Made by a program: the position numbers and the translations under genes
Source of the DNA: Pirellula sp. SH-Sr6A
Lineage (GTDB): Bacteria; Planctomycetota; Planctomycetia; Pirellulales; Pirellulaceae
Direction of reading: 5' to 3'
Length of the DNA stretch: 64,000 bases
NCBI RefSeq assembly: GCF_001610875.1
Contig: NZ_CP011272.1
Span: 5,685,988 to 5,749,987, forward strand
In this document: positions 47,963 through 61,449 of the stretch, piece after piece
How the letters are laid out: every line of letters starts with the position of its first letter
How positions within the stretch are numbered: the first letter of the stretch is position 1
The notes under the pieces: generated by a model
What the model saw: the letters and a program-made list of their open reading frames with translations, nothing else
What the model was told of the DNA's origin: nothing
Database searches by the model: none

Positions 47963-48403
47963 TCACAGCCCCAACTCACTGCGGTCTTTTGAGATGCTGC
48001 ATTCGAACTTGTTCCAGCACCAGCAAGTTATTGAGCCTACCGCTGCGATATACAGGATGCTCGGTACAATCCACCACTGGGATGCGTTCGCAAGCCAGCA
48101 TGCTCCACCAATAGAGTGGGCGACAGTGACGCCCTTCGCGATCGCGATGGATAAAGGGTGTTGCCACTGATGGGCTGCGTACGAAAGCAATACGACCCAT
48201 GTGACTCCCAATCCGATGAACCATCCAGGACCTTGATTCAGGGCAAAGTGTGCGATGGGGTTGATCTCGTTGACCGTCGCGTAGCTAGCCGTCCAATATG
48301 TTGTCGGTTGTCCCAGCAACGTGAATCCAACATCGGCCGAAGAAAGGCAAGCAGCAGGGGCTGCTAGCCAAATCCGCGAACCCCACTCACATTTGGCTCC
48401 CAT
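47963..48403 (-). CDS. Small membrane protein, DUF5658-like
   Basis: A 146-residue protein of four hydrophobic helices. It has a DxxxT start (SSADVGFTLLG), a conserved-looking NEINPIAHFAL that recalls the ExNP motif of DUF5658, and further helices (WFIGLGVTWVVLLSYAAHQW, WWIVPSILYIAAVGSITCW). AAGGAGG lies 7 bases before the ATG at 48401-48403, which supports it strongly. It faces the ars operon tail-to-tail and might be part of the accessory region; function unknown, and any link with arsenic is a guess. Confidence 0.75.
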   Translation of the reverse strand: MGAKCEWGSRIWLAAPAACLSSADVGFTLLGQPTTYWTASYATVNEINPIAHFALNQGPGWFIGLGVTWVVLLSYAAHQWQHPLSIAIAKGVTVAHSIGGACWLANASQWWIVPSILYIAAVGSITCWCWNKFECSISKDRSELGL

Positions 48404-48460
48404 ACTCGAACCTCCTTCGCGGCAGCAGATTGGATTTCAACATTCCATTCAATTAGACTC

Positions 48461-48606
48461 GAAGCATTCTCGAATGAGAAGACCGTGGTTCTGTCTAGCT
48501 GAGGAGAAGGGATGGGCTAGGAGTAACAGACAAGATGGGGCGTTGGCCAGCAGCGAGCGTGTTGGACGAGGCTGCGGTATTAGTAGTGATTGGAGAGTAG
48601 ATCTAG
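48461..48606. repeat. Dispersed repeat, copy A (left part, split by IS)
   Basis: Shares ggagaagggatgggctagRa, then gatggggcgttgg, and gtagtga..ggagagtaga with copies B (58338-58580) and C (62011-62253). Its left end also keeps a decayed start of the four-helix-bundle gene (gaagcattctcgaatgagaag). It is interrupted at 48607 by an IS1380 element and resumes at 50488-50505 (ctagtagcgagggaggaa). Confidence 0.75.
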
Positions 48607-50487
48607 TCCTCGATCAAGCGAAGCTTGGTTGAGTTCGTTTGAGATTTTCGTAAAAAAACCTGAAACCTCCCGGTGTTTTTGCGGTTTAACGAAGTAACAA
48701 CAAATCGATTAAGCCACACACACGGAGGGTTTCAGGTGAAGTCAAGTTTCGCAAAACGTATCGGTGCACGCAAGAAGCAAATCCTGAAAAGGCTCGCAGT
48801 AGCAAGGGAGAATCGCTTCTCTCGTGGTATCTCGAATCCGAATCCCGTTCTCGCTACCAACTCTGTCAAATACGAACTTGCTGATCGCACCCATGCCATC
48901 AGCTACGCTGGTGTCTCCGCCATGCTCAAGCTCGCCGGGCATGTCGGATTGACCGATGCCATCAATCATCGTGTCCAACTCTTAAAGTCACATGCTCCTT
49001 ATCATGAATCCGACCACGTCCTCGCGATGGTTATGAATGTTCTATGCAACGGAACGAGGCTGGAGCATTTGGAGCGTCTTCGAAACGATTCGACATTCCT
49101 CGATGCGATCGGTGCCGATTCGATTCCTGATCCAACCACGGCAGGCGATTTCTGCCGTCGATTCCATCAATCCGACATCGACTCCCTGATGCAAGCTATT
49201 AACGAAGCCAGGATCAACGTATGGAGACAACAGGATGATGCGTTCTTTGACCAAGCCCTTATCGATGTCGATGGCGTTATCGTGGCAACTACAGCCGAGT
49301 GCAAAGAAGGAATGGATATCTCGTACAAGGGGAGTTGGGGATACCACCCTTTGCTGGTCAGCTTAGCCAACACCAAAGAAGTACTTGCGATTGTGAATCG
49401 CAGCGGTTCGGTTCACAGCGCTCACAACGCGGCAGCCTACTTAGATAAGGCGATCTGCACTTGTATCGCTGGAGGCTTCCGGCGCATTCGAATGCGAGGG
49501 GACTGCAAGTTCTCGCAGACGGAGTATCTCGACGGATGGGACGCCCTGGGAGTACGCTTCCAGTTCGGTTATGAGGCGCGAGCGAATCTGAAGGAAATCG
49601 CAGACAACTTGGATGCGTCGGCATGGAAGAAACTCACCCGCGCCTTGCCAAAAAACAAGACCAATGAAACTCGTACCAAACCCACCAATGTCAAACGCCA
49701 AATCATTCGGGAACGCAATTACGTCCATCTGGAGTTACTACATGAGGAAGTGGCCGAGTTCGAATACCAACCCAACGCCTGCGAGAAAACGTATCGAATG
49801 GTGGTTGTTCGGAAGAACGTCTCCAAAGAGCAGGGCGATGTTCGGCTCATCGACGAGATCCGCTACTTCTTTTACATCAGCAACGACATGCCCTCGGTAT
49901 CGAGCGAGGACATTGTTTTTGGCTGCAATGACCGATGCGACCAAGAAAATTTGATAGCACAACTCTCCGGTGGAGTTCGATCGCTGTGCGCTCCGGTGGA
50001 CAATTTGGAAAGCAACTGGGCGTATATGGTGATAACGAGTATTGCGTGGAACCTAAAATCCTGGTCTGCACTACTGACCCCCGTGGTGACTGGTCAAGAG
50101 CAAGAACATCAAGCAGAAAAGAAACGGCTCCTAACAATGGAATTTAAAACGTTTCTGTCCGTGTTCATTCATGTGCCATGCCAAATTCTACGACATGCCA
50201 GGAAAACGATTCATCGGCTCCTGAACTGGACGGACTACACATCAGCATTCTTCCGATTGTGTGCTGTGCTCAATCTGTAGCATCGAATCGCTAGCACGGA
50301 AACGAGCTAGCAAGAAGAGCTTGGGGCATCGTAAGTCCAAAGCGAACCGTAACCGCAACGCCTAACCCAGATAAAATAAAACAATGGAGAGCAAGCAATT
50401 GAAAAAAAGCGACCAGCACTGCTGGCTCGGTGACCGCTGCGCAGCGAAAATCAAGCTAAGACGAACAAGCGTTCGCTTGTTTGAGGT
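48607..50487 (+). mobile_element. IS1380-family insertion sequence, apparently complete
   Basis: Ends are imperfect inverted repeats: left tCCTCGATCAAGCGAAGCTTG and, read on the minus strand from the right end, aCCTCAAACAAGCGAACGCTT. The 4-base CTAG occurs directly outside each end (48603-48606 and 50488-50491), fitting the 4-bp target duplication of this family. Joining the flanks with one CTAG rebuilds a sequence that aligns with repeat copies B and C. Length is 1881 bases with one transposase gene. Confidence 0.8.
48736..50280 (+). CDS. tnpA: IS1380-family transposase
   Basis: A 514-residue DDE transposase from the GTG at 48736, which follows GGAGGG by 5 bases. The catalytic aspartates are in LIDVDGVIV and MRGDCKFSQTEYLDGW, in the order and spacing of IS1380. 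SYKGSWGYHPLLVSL is typical of the family, and the C-terminus has SNWAYMVITSIAWNLKSWSA. The chain is complete with no frameshift, so the element may still be active. An inverted repeat around 48661-48738 (cctgaaacc / ggtttcagg) covers the likely promoter and ribosome-binding region and may limit expression. A start at 48673 is also possible. Confidence 0.92.
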   Translation: MKSSFAKRIGARKKQILKRLAVARENRFSRGISNPNPVLATNSVKYELADRTHAISYAGVSAMLKLAGHVGLTDAINHRVQLLKSHAPYHESDHVLAMVMNVLCNGTRLEHLERLRNDSTFLDAIGADSIPDPTTAGDFCRRFHQSDIDSLMQAINEARINVWRQQDDAFFDQALIDVDGVIVATTAECKEGMDISYKGSWGYHPLLVSLANTKEVLAIVNRSGSVHSAHNAAAYLDKAICTCIAGGFRRIRMRGDCKFSQTEYLDGWDALGVRFQFGYEARANLKEIADNLDASAWKKLTRALPKNKTNETRTKPTNVKRQIIRERNYVHLELLHEEVAEFEYQPNACEKTYRMVVVRKNVSKEQGDVRLIDEIRYFFYISNDMPSVSSEDIVFGCNDRCDQENLIAQLSGGVRSLCAPVDNLESNWAYMVITSIAWNLKSWSALLTPVVTGQEQEHQAEKKRLLTMEFKTFLSVFIHVPCQILRHARKTIHRLLNWTDYTSAFFRLCAVLNL

Positions 50488-50505
50488 CTAGTAGCGAGGG
50501 AGGAA

Positions 50506-50549
50506 ATAGACTTTCATAACTCCTGGATCCACTTTTGGGGAACACTCCA
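50506..50549 (-). mobile_element. Remnant of the left end of an IS3-family element
   Basis: Read on the minus strand this is tggagtgttccccaaaagtg, then gatccaggagttatgaaagtctat, matching the IS3 remnant at 57824-57868 on the plus strand with few differences. Nothing of the coding part survives here. Confidence 0.65.
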
Positions 50550-50656
50550 TCGCGTCATCAGCGAACAGCGAATGTTATTCACGATGCTGATGACACGTTG
50601 ATTGTGCCAAACTTTGCGATGGCAGATCGTCGAGCATGACGCCTCTTACGGCTTCA

Positions 50657-55983
<5,327 letters not shown>

Positions 55984-56484
55984 GTGTTTGCATTCGTCGC
56001 GACAAGTGGGTGGACCATTGATGCGCTGGCTCAAGATGGTCAAACGACTGTTGCGTTGGGAATCAGAGGATCTTCGGTGGATGGAGCCGCTCTTCCTTTT
56101 CCGCATTCGCTATTTGCATCTACTGCAGGGCTCACATGCTACGTCGATGACGGCACCCTCCTTTTTGAGTACAACCTTTTCATGATAGAACGGACAATCA
56201 TTAAGGCTTCGGAAACGGTGCCTGATGGGAAAGTGACCGTTGAGCTTCAGACGACCCGCGATGGGACGGGCATCAACGTCCTCCTCAACATCGTGATGAG
56301 GGTGAATGGGAAAGAGGTTGACAAAGGGCAAGTGCCGATGTCAGCCAGCATTTTTACGGCCAACGAATGTTTGGATCTTGGACAGGATCTCGGTTCACTA
56401 GTGTCGAAATCCTATTACGACGAGGCCCCATTCGCATTCAACGGCAAGGTGCTTATGACCCTGATCCCTTTTCCAATGAAGTGA
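55984..56484 (+). pseudogene. Arylsulfatase remnant (C-terminal domain only)
   Basis: The 130-residue core GTLLFEYNLFMIERTIIKAS, then PDGKVTVELQ, NIVMRVNGKEVDKGQVPMSA and ECLDLGQDLGSLVS, matches the beta-sandwich C-terminal domain of arylsulfatases. The catalytic domain with the CxPxR formylglycine motif is missing. Upstream in the same frame is a signal-peptide-like stretch (ALACVFAFVATSGW, ending LAQDGQ) with no good start codon. This suggests an internal deletion that joined the signal sequence to the C-terminal domain. Arylsulfatase genes are often next to DUF1254 genes, and here the DUF1254 gene follows directly. Confidence 0.6.
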
Positions 56485-56536
56485 TGCTTGCTCGTTCGTC
56501 GAGAGGGCTTGTTATCGTTTCCAACTTCCCTATGAA

Positions 56537-57586
56537 ATGAGGTACTCCAACGTGCGAGCGAATTTAATTTCAATTCTCGTGGCACTTTTCGTCTCGATGA
56601 GCAAATCGCCAACGGCGTTCTCCGATGATCGAACGCCTGTGCGGGTGACGGTCGATAATTTCCGCCGGGCCGAGTCGGAGATGTACTTTGCACGGTTCGT
56701 CAAGGAAGGCGGTTTCGGGAAATTCAAACACGAACGTGAACTGGCCCCAATCGACAATCAAACGGTAATTCGCCTGAACCGTGATACTTTGTACTCGTTT
56801 GGCGTGTTCGACCTCGATGCCGGGTCGGTCAGCATCAAGCTTCCGGACGCAGGCAAGCGGTACATGGCTGCGCAAATTATTGATCAGGATCATTACGTTC
56901 CTGACGTATTTTACGCGCCTGGAACATACGAGGTATCGAAAGAAAAGATCGGCTCTCGATATGTGTGCTTGGCGATTCGGACGTTTGTGAACCCCAATGT
57001 GCCAGCGGACTTGAAGGCCGTGCACGCCCTCCAGGACGCGATCGAGGCCAAACAGGAATCTGTGGGCAAGTTCGAAGTTTCCAACTTCGATCCGACATCC
57101 CTCACAAAGGTTCGCGAGGCACTGTTGGCGTTAGCCGCTGCCAACGGCGGTATCGACTCAGCACGTATGTTCGGACGGAAGGGCGACGTCGATACCGTGC
57201 AGCATCTCATCGGTACTGCCGCCGGCTGGGGTGGCAATCCCCGGAATGCCGCGCTCTACGCGGGGGACGTGCCGGAGCAGAATGACGGTAAGACGGTTTA
57301 TCAATTGACCGTTAAGAACGTGCCGGTCGACGGGTTTTGGTCGGTGAGCGTTTACAACAAAGGAGGATATTTCGAGAAGAATAAGCAGAACGTTTATACG
57401 ATGAACAATGTCACTGCCGTGCCCAACGAAGACGGTTCTGTCACCATCCAATTTGGCGGCGATGAGAAAGCACTGAATTGCATACCGATCATCCCGGGAT
57501 GGAACTACGTCGTCCGAATGTATCGTCCTCGACAAGAAATTCTGAACGGCACATGGGAGTTTCCAAAGGCCCGGCCAGTGGAATAA
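56537..57586 (+). CDS. DUF1254/DUF1214 protein, exported
   Basis: A 349-residue protein with an N-terminal signal (LISILVALFVSMSKSPTAFS). The DUF1254 part has VTVDNFRRAESEMYFA, VIRLNRDTLYSFGVFDL and MAAQIIDQDHYVPDVFY. The DUF1214 part has GWGGNPRNAALYAGDVPEQND, then the typical VDGFWSVSVYNKGGYFEKN and NGTWEFPKA. A periplasmic protein of unknown activity, often beside sulfatases. It is complete, unlike its upstream partner. The start at 56537 is a GTG or an ATG nearby within the frame; the exact start is uncertain. Confidence 0.85.
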   Translation: MRYSNVRANLISILVALFVSMSKSPTAFSDDRTPVRVTVDNFRRAESEMYFARFVKEGGFGKFKHERELAPIDNQTVIRLNRDTLYSFGVFDLDAGSVSIKLPDAGKRYMAAQIIDQDHYVPDVFYAPGTYEVSKEKIGSRYVCLAIRTFVNPNVPADLKAVHALQDAIEAKQESVGKFEVSNFDPTSLTKVREALLALAAANGGIDSARMFGRKGDVDTVQHLIGTAAGWGGNPRNAALYAGDVPEQNDGKTVYQLTVKNVPVDGFWSVSVYNKGGYFEKNKQNVYTMNNVTAVPNEDGSVTIQFGGDEKALNCIPIIPGWNYVVRMYRPRQEILNGTWEFPKARPVE

Positions 57587-57684
57587 CTATTCATGAGTCG
57601 TCGCGTTTATGCGTGTTGCAACCAAACTTTCTCGCCGCAGCCTGGACTCGACCACAGCGAATTGGAGCTTATACGATTGGAAAT

Positions 57685-57760
57685 CCGCTTCGCGCTAAGG
57701 CGCCAGGACGCAAATTGGTCAAGATGAATCTTGGCGCCTTTGCGCCTTGGCGCGAGATTT
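57685..57760. repeat. GC-rich inverted repeat of a commonly dispersed type
   Basis: cgcgctaaggcgccaggacg on the left and cgcctttgcgccttggcgcg on the right form an imperfect hairpin with a short middle. Similar elements are widespread in intergenic regions of several phyla (from memory). The flanks 57587-57684 show nothing. Confidence 0.65.
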
Positions 57761-57823
57761 GTTTTCGGTCAAGCCATCATGTCTCTCGGTCTTGAAGAAT
57801 GTAGATCAGACCCGATAGCATGC

Positions 57824-57997
57824 TGGAGCGCTCCCCAAAAGTTGATCTAGGAGTTATGAAAGTCTATCGCCGCAAACGGGAGGAGGACTTTGTTGACGAG
57901 AAAGCGAAATCGGCATTCGGCTGACCAGATTGTGAAGAAACTACGAGACGCCGATGCTATGCTCGCTGCGAGCATTCGCTTTGAAGATCGATCCTGA
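57824..57997 (+). mobile_element. IS3-family left end with start of orfA
   Basis: Begins tggagcgctccccaaaag (terminal repeat), then GGGAGGAGG and a TTG at 57893. It codes for TRKRNRHSADQIVKKLRDAD and AMLAAS, the start of an IS3 OrfA helix-turn-helix protein. The frame leaves the family after 27 codons and stops at 57997. The rest of the element is gone. Confidence 0.8.
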
Positions 57998-58007
57998 AAG
58001 GATCCAA

Positions 58008-58165
58008 GCTTGTAGCCGGGGGTTGAGCGCAGCGACACTCCCGGTCACGACCACAACCTCTTCTTTCCCGAAGGGATTACAGAGCCATCTTGCATCCCGT
58101 CGGGATGCGTACACATTGGGAAAGCCACCGGCGGAGTCGCTCGCGCTCAACCGCCGGCTACAAGC
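58008..58165. mobile_element. 158-bp inverted-repeat element (MITE-like)
   Basis: Ends gcttgtagccgggggttgag and, in reverse, gcttgtagccggcggttgag continue as near-perfect 29/30-base inverted repeats through gcgcagcgac / gcgcgagcgac. The middle has smaller hairpins (cccgtcggg at about 58096). No coding sequence. Confidence 0.85.
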
Positions 58166-58337
58166 TGCTATGCCTTCGGCATTCATGTGGCCGAGTGGAT
58201 CGACTCGGTCGAAACCTTGACGGGAGCGGACTGCGAAACCCTATGGCAAGAAGGTGTTGGTAGTTCTTGTTATCTGTGCAGACTTCGTCTGCGAAGTCGA
58301 CGGACTTTTGGTAGACGAGAAGCTTCTCGAATGCGAA

Positions 58338-58580
58338 GGCCATGATTCTCTCGGGCGGAGGAGAAGGGATGGGCTAGAAGTGACAGACTACTAGATGGGG
58401 CGTTGGATTGCAGCAATCGTGTTTGACAGGGCTGCGGCTCTAGAAAGTAGTGAGTGGAGAGTAGACCGAGTAGAGAGGGAGAATGAAGATTTTGTAGTTG
58501 GATCGGTGACCTTCGGTGCGATGCCGATAGGCTCCGGTCTTGTTTTTCTACTATCTACTTTCTCCCCTCTACTCTCTATC
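58338..58580. repeat. Dispersed repeat, copy B
   Basis: Aligns with copy C (62011-62253) along the whole length: ggagaagggatgggctagaa, gatggggcgttggattgcag, agtagtgagtgga, the inverted pair gagtagagagggagaa / tttctcccctctactctc, and ctccggtcYtgtttttctac. It starts at the four-helix-bundle gene start and ends at about 58580, where it cuts into an endonuclease-like gene. Confidence 0.85.
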
Positions 58581-58724
58581 GATACCGTCCTGCTTCTCAC
58601 CGCGTTCTGCGTACAATTTAAGGCTTTCATTCGACCAGAGCTTCCGGTAGTAGCGAAGGCACATCTGCTCGGATTCGTCCTCATTGTTCGGTTGCTGGAA
58701 ACGAAAGCCCATTGGCGAATACAC
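58569..58724 (-). pseudogene. N-terminal fragment of an endonuclease-like protein
   Basis: A 51-codon frame from GTG 58722-58724 (ATG at 58710-58712 also in frame). It reads MGFRFQQPNNEDESEQMCLR, then YYRKLWSNESLKLYAERGEK and QDGID, followed by RE and a stop. The pattern (F)E-x-LC...W...LY-x-RG-x-Q-x-GID is known at the N-terminus of Mrr-like/PD-(D/E)XK domains of defence proteins. The last residues and the stop codon come from repeat copy B, so the gene is truncated at the repeat edge. Confidence 0.5.
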
Positions 58725-58792
58725 CTTTTTCTAGGTCGCGACTTAAGCAGTTTCAATTCACTCGATCACTGAGAAAAATCACTGCTTCGATC

Positions 58793-59026
58793 CTACTTTG
58801 ACCCATCTCTCGGCGGACAAGGATCGTTTCCAAAACTGTCTTTGTCGCGAATCTGTCCATTCGGACGGTGAATCACCAGCTCGCTTTGATTTTGTTGAGC
58901 AACCTTGCGTCCGGCTTCTGACGCCGCTTGCTGGGGCCTGTGGTTTGATAGAGGCTTTTGGGTCCCCTCTGTCTTAACCGCCCAACGATTGCCGCTTGGG
59001 ACCACATACACATTCTTCTTTACCAT
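58793..59026 (-). CDS. DUF2188 protein
   Basis: A 77-residue protein starting MVKKNVYVVPSGNRWAVKTE and continuing through AGRKVAQQNQSELVIHRPNG and QIRDKDSFGNDPCPP, the complete DUF2188 domain. AGGAG lies 8 bases before the ATG at 59024-59026. It is small, soluble and of unknown function, common in accessory regions. It is divergent from the XRE/ImmA gene with a 178-base gap. Confidence 0.9.
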   Translation of the reverse strand: MVKKNVYVVPSGNRWAVKTEGTQKPLSNHRPQQAASEAGRKVAQQNQSELVIHRPNGQIRDKDSFGNDPCPPRDGSK

Positions 59027-59204
59027 CGAAAAACTCCTGGTTTTAGGGCCATTAGCCAGAAATCGACCCACAGTCGTCGAGACGATGCTATCATTGTTAG
59101 ATAATCGCACATAACTGTCAATGAATTGCGAAAAAGTGTCGACTGGAGAATAATGGTCGTGGTAGGGGACTCCCTCTGCAAGCCACCCAAAAAGGACGAG
59201 ACCC

Positions 59205-60446
59205 ATGCACAACGAACAACTCGCTCTAGCATCCAGGCTGAAAAACGCCCGTAAAAACGCGAATCTCACCCAAGATCAAGTTGCCCAAAGCCTTGCACTT
59301 CAACGAACGGCGATTGTTCAAATCGAAGCGGGAAACCGAGCCGTGAGCACTCTGGAATTGAGCAAATTTGCACAACTTTATGGTTGCCCAATCTCCAGCT
59401 TTTTTTCGAACGACGACACTCCGATGGAAGAAGATGCACTCGTTGCGTTGTTTCGAGCGACTCAAACGGAAGGTGACGATGCCCCGTGGCAAGCGGAGGT
59501 TGCTCGATATCTTGAGATCTGTCGGGCTGGTGTCGAATTGGATCGGTTGTTGGATCGCCCACCGCACGCGGGTCCGCCATCGTATCAGTTGTCTCAACCG
59601 CAGAGCACTATGGAAGCTGTGGAACAAGGCGAGCTAGTGGCAGAAAATGAGCGCCGCCGGTTGAGTCTAGGACACAATCCAATTGCTGACATGGCCGAAC
59701 TCATCAATGGACAGAACATCTGGGCATCCGGAGCCGTCTTGCCGGATGAAATGTCCGGGCTGTTTTTGCATCACAGCTCGATCGGTCTATTCATTCTGGT
59801 GAATTTCAGTCATCCTCGGGCGAGGAAGCGGTTCTCATACGCTCACGAATATGCGCACGCGCTGTTAGATCGCGAAGCTACTGCAACTGTTTCCATTGCC
59901 GCTGATAGAAGGAAGCTAACTGAGGTAAGGGCCAATGCCTTTGCTGCTTCTCTATTGCTCCCACGAGCAGGCGTCGACGCATTCCTAGAATCGCGGTTTA
60001 AGGCAAGCCCCAGTGTATTAGACCAAGCTGTATACGATCCGATGGCAGAGGAAGATCGCGGTGAAGTGAAGGCTTCTCGCCGAGCAGCCGCCTTTTCCCA
60101 GGTTCTTACCTTTGAAGACGTGGCTGCACTCTCGCACCATTTCGGCGTGAGCTATCAAGCTGCTCTATTTAGGTTGAAGAGCTTAGCCATCGTGAATGCC
60201 CCGGAATTTGAGGAGCTGCGAGAAAAAGAGAATCTTGGCTTGCGGTTCCTACAATTGTTGGAGATGTGGGACGATCTGTATGGCAAGGAAACCCGCTCTC
60301 CAGACCGGGAACTCATTAGTCAGGTCGTTCACCTTGCACTGGAGGCTTTTCGAAGAGAAGAAATTTCTTCCGGGAAAATGAGAGATCTGAGCAAGCTACT
60401 TGGAGTGCCCTCGAAAGAACTGCTTCAACTGGCCGAGGCTACTTGA
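59205..60446 (+). CDS. XRE-family regulator with ImmA/IrrE zinc-peptidase domain
   Basis: A 413-residue protein. An XRE helix-turn-helix lies at residues 10-66 (NLTQDQVAQSLALQRTAIVQ, IEAGNRAVSTLELSKFAQLY). An ImmA/IrrE-type metallopeptidase domain lies at about 140-290 with HEYAH at 214-218 and a downstream Glu240 (LTEVRANAFAASLLLP), the full zinc site. A helical C-terminal part ends at residue 413. This class typically cleaves or represses partner proteins in phage control and toxin-antitoxin loci. A PIN gene starts 28 bases after its stop, so it is likely the antitoxin or controller of that pair. Confidence 0.9.
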   Translation: MHNEQLALASRLKNARKNANLTQDQVAQSLALQRTAIVQIEAGNRAVSTLELSKFAQLYGCPISSFFSNDDTPMEEDALVALFRATQTEGDDAPWQAEVARYLEICRAGVELDRLLDRPPHAGPPSYQLSQPQSTMEAVEQGELVAENERRRLSLGHNPIADMAELINGQNIWASGAVLPDEMSGLFLHHSSIGLFILVNFSHPRARKRFSYAHEYAHALLDREATATVSIAADRRKLTEVRANAFAASLLLPRAGVDAFLESRFKASPSVLDQAVYDPMAEEDRGEVKASRRAAAFSQVLTFEDVAALSHHFGVSYQAALFRLKSLAIVNAPEFEELREKENLGLRFLQLLEMWDDLYGKETRSPDRELISQVVHLALEAFRREEISSGKMRDLSKLLGVPSKELLQLAEAT

Positions 60447-60474
60447 TTCCTCGTTACGCCAAGGATGAGCAACG

Positions 60475-60999
60475 ATGAGCACAAGCGTCGTTATCACGGA
60501 CACGAGCGTTCTGATCAACTTCTTGGTCCTCGATCAGCTTCATGTACTCTCCCAACTGACGGAATTTGTTTTCTCCGTGACTGAGCATGTACGAGCGGAG
60601 GTCACAGAACATTTTCCAGAGCCGCTACAACGACTAAACGCTGCCTTCGAAACGGGTTCTATCAAAGAGATCTGTGTGACCGACATTGTCGAAGTTCGGC
60701 TCTTTGCAGAACTCACTACCAAAGGTCTTGGCATCGGCGAGTGTTCGGCGGTAGCTGTCGCCTTGAATCGAGGGATCAGGATTGCGATTGATGACAAGCG
60801 AGCAATTAAGAAGATACGTCGACTTGGCTACACTCTAGACACGATAGGCACTTCGGAGCTTACTGTCTGCTTGATAAAAGCAGCCATTCTTACCGTCGAA
60901 AAGGCCGACAACTTCAAGAAGGTCTGGGAAGAGGAATATCGATTCAAACTACCATTCAGCAGTTTCGCCGAATTTATCGAGCAAACGTCGGAGGAGTAG
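60475..60999 (+). CDS. PIN-domain protein, probable RNase toxin
   Basis: A 174-residue protein. The first acidic residue is Asp9 in ITDTSVLINF, the central Glu is in GIGECSAVAVA (about residue 87), and the third Asp is in AIDDKRAIKK (about residue 104). These form the metal site of a PIN nuclease. Downstream helices (GTSELTVCLIKAAIL, VEKADNFKKVWEEEY) complete the fold. It follows the XRE/ImmA gene by 28 bases with a possible RBS (aaggatgagca), so it is the probable toxin of a two-gene module. Target RNA unknown. Confidence 0.85.
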   Translation: MSTSVVITDTSVLINFLVLDQLHVLSQLTEFVFSVTEHVRAEVTEHFPEPLQRLNAAFETGSIKEICVTDIVEVRLFAELTTKGLGIGECSAVAVALNRGIRIAIDDKRAIKKIRRLGYTLDTIGTSELTVCLIKAAILTVEKADNFKKVWEEEYRFKLPFSSFAEFIEQTSEE

Positions 61000-61289
61000 T
61001 TCCAATTTAGTCACTGATTCGGGCTGACGTATTATTAGCATCCTTCCTCAAGTACAGCCCCCTTTGCACGAAAAAGTTTGCTTCCCGGCCTAACGAGTCC
61101 CGAAGGTGACTTTCGTCGTACTCGGCAGTTCACACGTTAAAATCACTCCACCGATCCAATTAGCTCTTCTCCGGCTAGCGAAAGATAAGGGGACCACCTC
61201 GATTTCCAGAAACGCACTTCAGACGCGAGCGAATTTCGCTCAGGCAATACTGCCTGGGCGCAATGCGTTACAAAAAATGGAGATGCGTT
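61000..61289. other. Gap after the PIN gene
   Basis: 290 bases with no supported gene. A short open frame at 61106-61318 has no family and poor composition. Confidence 0.35.
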
Positions 61290-61442
61290 ATGAAAACCTA
61301 GAAAACCTGGTGGTGTGACATACCAATCGTCGGCAGCAAGGACGAACTTGAGTTCTTGCTGGCACTCATCCAGCATGCTGTTGCGATTTTCCTGATCTAC
61401 TGCACGATCTTGGGAATCGCAGTGTACTTGTTGCTACTTTAG
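61290..61442 (+). pseudogene. Small membrane-protein frame with an in-frame amber codon
   Basis: GGAG lies 6-7 bases before ATG 61290. The frame reads Met-Lys-Thr-TAG-Lys-Thr, then WWCDIPIVGSKDELEFLLAL and a transmembrane helix HAVAIFLIYCTILGIAVYLL, ending in a TAG at 61440-61442. The TAG at 61299-61301 arises between two copies of aaaacct. A strong terminator starts 8 bases after the final stop. Either a broken small gene, a sequencing error, or a coincidence. Confidence 0.35.
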
Positions 61443-61449
61443 GTTGTCA

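Larger units (their letters stand above)
57784..58343 (-). pseudogene. Four-helix-bundle (S23/IVP) gene, broken copy
   Basis: The 5' end (58343 to about 58215) reads MAFAFEKLLVYQKSVDFADE and then loses the frame. It remains alignable with the intact gene at 61654-62016 (gcagactt..gaagtcgacgg). The 3' end survives at 57784-57823 (gatagcatgc). Between them lie an IS3-family end (57824-57997) and an inverted-repeat element (58008-58165). So this is an interrupted and partly deleted gene. Confidence 0.75.

Noticed and set aside
48661-48738. Inverted repeat cctgaaacc / ggtttcagg taken as the left end of the IS
   Set aside because: Both arms lie just before the transposase start and no matching arm exists at the right side; the CCTC..CAAGCGAA ends with CTAG duplication fit better. 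It is more likely a control hairpin.
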